From: Entoloma clypeatum
Taxonomy: Eukaryota; Basidiomycota; Agaricomycetes; Agaricales; Entolomataceae
DNA length: 64,000 nucleotides
Direction: 5' to 3'
Assembly (NCBI GenBank): GCA_963565915.1
Contig: OY751489.1
Coordinates: 2,728,001-2,792,000, forward strand
Part shown: positions 61,070 to 64,000 of the stretch, in pieces
How the letters are laid out: every line of letters starts with the position of its first letter
Numbering within the stretch: position 1 is the first letter of the stretch
The notes under the pieces: model-generated
Told to the model about the DNA's origin: nothing
Databases searched by the model: none
The model's input: only the letters and a program-made list of their open reading frames with translations
Program-made: the position numbers and the translations under genes

Positions 61070-61520
61070 TGTTGAGAATACATTCTAGACAGATGTCTCG
61101 ACAAAGTCAATCACATGTCTATAAACATGTGTATTCCCATATGGAGTTACATATGGAAGTGTTCTAGACTTAGAACAATCTAGACTCGCTCTAGATCCCT
61201 GACTCATTAGATATGTGTCAGACATGCATAACATATGTCATGTTATGTCACATCATGTGCTTGTCACACTATATGACTATAAGTCACATATTACCATAAA
61301 CGTGAGTTTATGGTTCTGCGACAGAACTCAGTTTGTACTTGTTTGTACATGGTCTGTGCGCATCCTTGTAGGTATAAATACTCGATGTATCTGTATCTGC
61401 AAATATAGGACTTAGGACTTTTACTAAGTACCTTCATCGCTCAAGCTCTCTCTCTCTTCTTACCTCCAATGTGAGTACCTTACCCAGGCTTCCCTGTGTA
61501 TGTAGGTGTGCTGTTCAATA
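61070..61520 (+). repeat. 3' LTR of non-autonomous copia
   Basis: 451 bp, same ends as the 5' LTR, directly preceded by GAGGGGGAG and followed by AATGT (61521-61525). Confidence 0.93.
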
Positions 61521-64000
61521 AATGTTGCTGATCGTTGCTGATGGGGGTTTGATGGATGCTCGGCATGTGCCGAGGATGCACGAGGGTGTCTCGACCAGTG
61601 GCCTTGAGTGAAGATATTTGATTTCGCGACGGGGATATTAGAGCGTATTTGCAACGGCCTTTTCGACGGGTTCACTTTTCAAAAGGTTACCATCAGCTGC
61701 TGCAGTGGAGGCCCATCACGCGGTAAAATCTGTATATCAGTGATGGTTGATTCGACGCATCTACGGTCAAGTGACTAGACGTGTCTCGTTTAGTTGTTGA
61801 TTGCTTTCCCTTGCTTTGCGAGGTAGAATACGAGGACGAGAGAAAGTGGGAGAACACTGGCAAGGATTATCTTACGGTGTTGGCGCGCGTCCATGGTCGG
61901 CGCAAAGCTTTCACGTGCTGATGCGCTGATCACTCAGCCAGTTTCTGGAGCCATCACTTTTAAGCGAGTTCTCAACAATTTGTTTGAAAAGTGGCCCAGG
62001 AGCCGTTGCAAATATGTTCTATTGCTGGTGTTGGGATTTAACGGACCTAATCAGGCAGGGCCACACACGGTGTCGTCCCAGCCTGCTGGGAGTGTGGGAA
62101 CACTAGGTGGTATTTTAGTTGTAATTGAGCGTCACCAAAAAGTAACACCACGTGATGAAACCATCCACTTACGCCCCCACTGCGACAGCAATGGATGTCG
62201 ATTCCATCGAGAAACTTCCCCTGTCGCAGGCTGAACTCACCGCGATCAATGAGGCGATGAACAAGGAATCAAGCGATCAATTATGGCAGATGTGCCTTGA
62301 GAGCGCGCCCAGATGGCCAGTGTTGCTCCGCGACGTTCTGGTAGCGTCCTCCCAAGCCCTAAACTCGTTGACCGCAGCTGTGGAAGCTTTTGTGGCTCCT
62401 TTATTGCCCAGCGGAGCAGACAAGCTTATGGAGACCTTCGATGAAAAGGAGTCCGAAGCTTTGCAGAAAGGAGTGCAGAAAGGGGTGCTTCAGGGAGATT
62501 GGACGGAACTGCTTGCACACCGTATGTACTCGCCCATATGCAGGGTCTGGTACAATTAATCCCTTCTGCAGCGAAACTTAGGAAACCTGCTCAGCAAGGC
62601 CGCGCTCATCTGAAGAACAGGCAAGCTTCCTTCTTATAACTCTGGCCGAATACTTACAAGTTGCACCTCCAGCAATGTCATTCGCGAAAGTAGGGCGCTC
62701 CTAGCTTCCGCCATTAACATTTGACAACTTTTTTTCCAGGGCTCGCAACGGCCTACAAAGCGCCCTTCATTGGAGACACTGCCGCTGATTTCGTTGAATA
62801 TCTCCAGAAGGCGGATCAACAGGACAGCAGCCACGCGAAGCCACTTTATGCTAAGGCGATCACCGTGGTTCAAAGTTCGGGAACAGGTAAATCGCGCATG
62901 CTGACAGAGGTGCGCTCATCTGCTGTGCTGGTGTGCGGTGCTACAAAGTTATCTGTTAGGCTGGCAGACATATATTTACACTTCCGGTTTGCCTTCGCAA
63001 GGTGGGTGATCCGGGTTATCCACCTACGGATGAAGCGGCCACCAATTACTTCGCCTCTTTGCCTGGCAATAACGACTTGAGCATCACTGCGCATATCGCC
63101 ATCGCCTGCTTCCTTGCCACTGCGCACGCGACTATGCTCAAATGGCTGCAGAGGGCACAAAATGAGCAGAATTTTGACGGATCACAGTTACATATATATT
63201 GGCACGCACTCATGGAGGGGGAGGGGGGGCGCCAAAGCCGAAACCAGTTTTTCACAGAGGTGGTTCAGCAGGCAAATGATGCAAGTCACGTCTTCTTCTT
63301 TGGCTTCAGGTGCTCAGCATATGACAGTTAAAAGCCAAAAACCTGAAAGATATCCAAATGAGCCCTAAAAGAGGAGACACAGGTCACCCAGACGACGGAT
63401 CCAATCCCCAACAAAGTGCCGAGAAGATTTACCGCAAGTGTACTGCTGAAGAGGCCACCCGGAACTTAATGGAATTTCTTCATAGCATTGGCCAAAATTT
63501 AAGTGTTACATACTTTGATGAAGCCCAGGAGCTGGGTACATGTTTCTGGGCCTTTTTACGTCTTGTGAACAATCAAGGGCCGTCAACAAGAATGTGGTAT
63601 GCCTTCATGGGAACCAAATCGAGCATCTCATATTTTGCTCCTCTTCCTGTCAATCGTCAGTCCTCCTCTCCCCCTGTATGCAAGTGATTTACAGAAGAAC
63701 AGGACATTCTCTGCGACTCAGACAAGAAATAGAACAACTCTTGCCACCCTATGTTGATCTTGGTTTTGACCAGAAAGTGGTGTTTAAGGGTCGAGCAGCA
63801 AGGACAGTGACCATGGGACATCTCCAAACCATCGAGCATCTCTCCGAATATGGGCGGCCCTTGTATGTAGCTCTTGTTTGTCATAGGCAATCACTCACTT
63901 TTGAACCAGCTGGAGTGCGCAGCTGCGCGAAGGAGCGCCAAGCGACATCGTTGCCTCTGCCTCCCTACAGCTTACAGATTGGAAGACGTTCTCGGCAACC
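61521..64000 (+). repeat. Segmental duplication, copy B, part 2
   Basis: Matches 5772-8251 at a constant offset of 55749, with seven differences found by eye, and runs off the window. With 55155-55224 it forms one duplicated segment of at least 2.5 kb. Confidence 0.95.
62152..64000 (+). CDS. P-loop NTPase-like gene, copy B (partial at window edge)
   Basis: Near-identical to copy A from its ATG to the window end, with the same introns, Walker A (VVQSSGTGKSRM) and FDEA motif. Two missense changes were seen in the first exon, QMRLES to QMCLES (base 62293) and NSSTAA to NSLTAA (base 62369). No stop was introduced within the visible part. The copia insertion lies 627 bp upstream of the ATG, so it may have displaced the promoter. 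Confidence 0.75.

Larger units (their letters stand above)
55225..61520 (+). mobile_element. Non-autonomous copia-type element (gag only) with hairpin array
   Basis: 6296 bp with 451-bp LTRs (55225-55675 and 61070-61520), AATGT target duplications (55220-55224, 61521-61525), a primer-binding site at 55676 and a polypurine tract GAGGGGGAG before the 3' LTR. The only recognisable protein is Gag (56949-57815). No protease, integrase or reverse transcriptase was found in about 3.2 kb of 3' internal sequence. The LTRs share their promoter core with those of the composite copia at 18627-29566, and a 23-nt exact match to that element's pol lies at 59778-59800. It should therefore depend on a relative for movement. 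Confidence 0.92.

Noticed and set aside
55155..64000. Idea that copy B is a retrocopy of the NTPase gene
   Set aside because: Introns and upstream non-coding sequence are retained, so it is a DNA-level duplication.

Overview
The window looks like a repeat-rich stretch of a nuclear genome from a mushroom-forming basidiomycete (Agaricomycetes). The evidence is a FunK1-type kinase, introns of about 40-95 nt with GTRNGT...AG ends, chromodomain Ty3/gypsy elements, several Ty1/copia families, a hAT transposon and hypothetical gene families typical of this class. Nothing bacterial or viral is present, and no tRNA or rRNA gene was seen. The identification rests on recognising families by eye, with no database search.

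Layout. 1-249: 3' end of an unrecognised gene. 1089-3401: FunK1-type kinase with one in-frame stop. 3640-5444: multi-exon conserved hypothetical gene. 6403-9539 (+) and 12571-9681 (-): tail-to-tail pair of paralogous P-loop NTPase genes. 16975-13170 (-): protein kinase with apparent frame breaks. 18287-29907: small inverted-repeat element split by an 10.9 kb Ty1/copia element (18627-29566), which is itself invaded by a 5'-truncated Ty3/gypsy element. 30666-35087: a compact host block of aldo/keto reductase (+), GH16 glucanase (-) and FAD monooxygenase (+). 35553-36057: F-box gene remnant. 36481-37080: coiled-coil ORF. 37379-55154: a transposon nest in which an old copia was hit by a hAT element (38764-42732) and then by a decayed gypsy element, which was hit in turn by an apparently intact copia with identical LTRs (48946-54790). 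55155-64000: second copy of the 5707-8251 segment (start of the NTPase gene), interrupted at 55225-61520 by a gag-only, non-autonomous copia element.

Four results stand out. First, the non-autonomous copia carries about 23 dispersed copies of a short GC-rich hairpin with a bulge, GCGCC-(3-8 nt)-GGC(N)GC. Stem positions co-vary and the bulge base varies, and the same hairpin sits in both LTRs of the related autonomous copia at 18627-29566. This is the best candidate here for an undescribed RNA-level system, for example trans-packaging signals. Second, the first copy of the segmental duplication preserves the empty insertion site of that element, which proves its ends and its 5-bp target duplication. 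Third, all seven differences I found between the two copies are CpG to TpG/CpA transitions. Fourth, three copia families share a primer-binding site that fits the anticodon arm of initiator tRNA-Met, and an orphan copy of that site marks a dead copia.

How it works together. The host genes do not form an obvious pathway, although the glucanase and the monooxygenase share a 143-bp divergent promoter. The transposons can be ordered by nesting, and they show three stages: intact (48946-54790), young but broken (18627-29566 and 55225-61520) and decayed (gypsy at 43678-54808).
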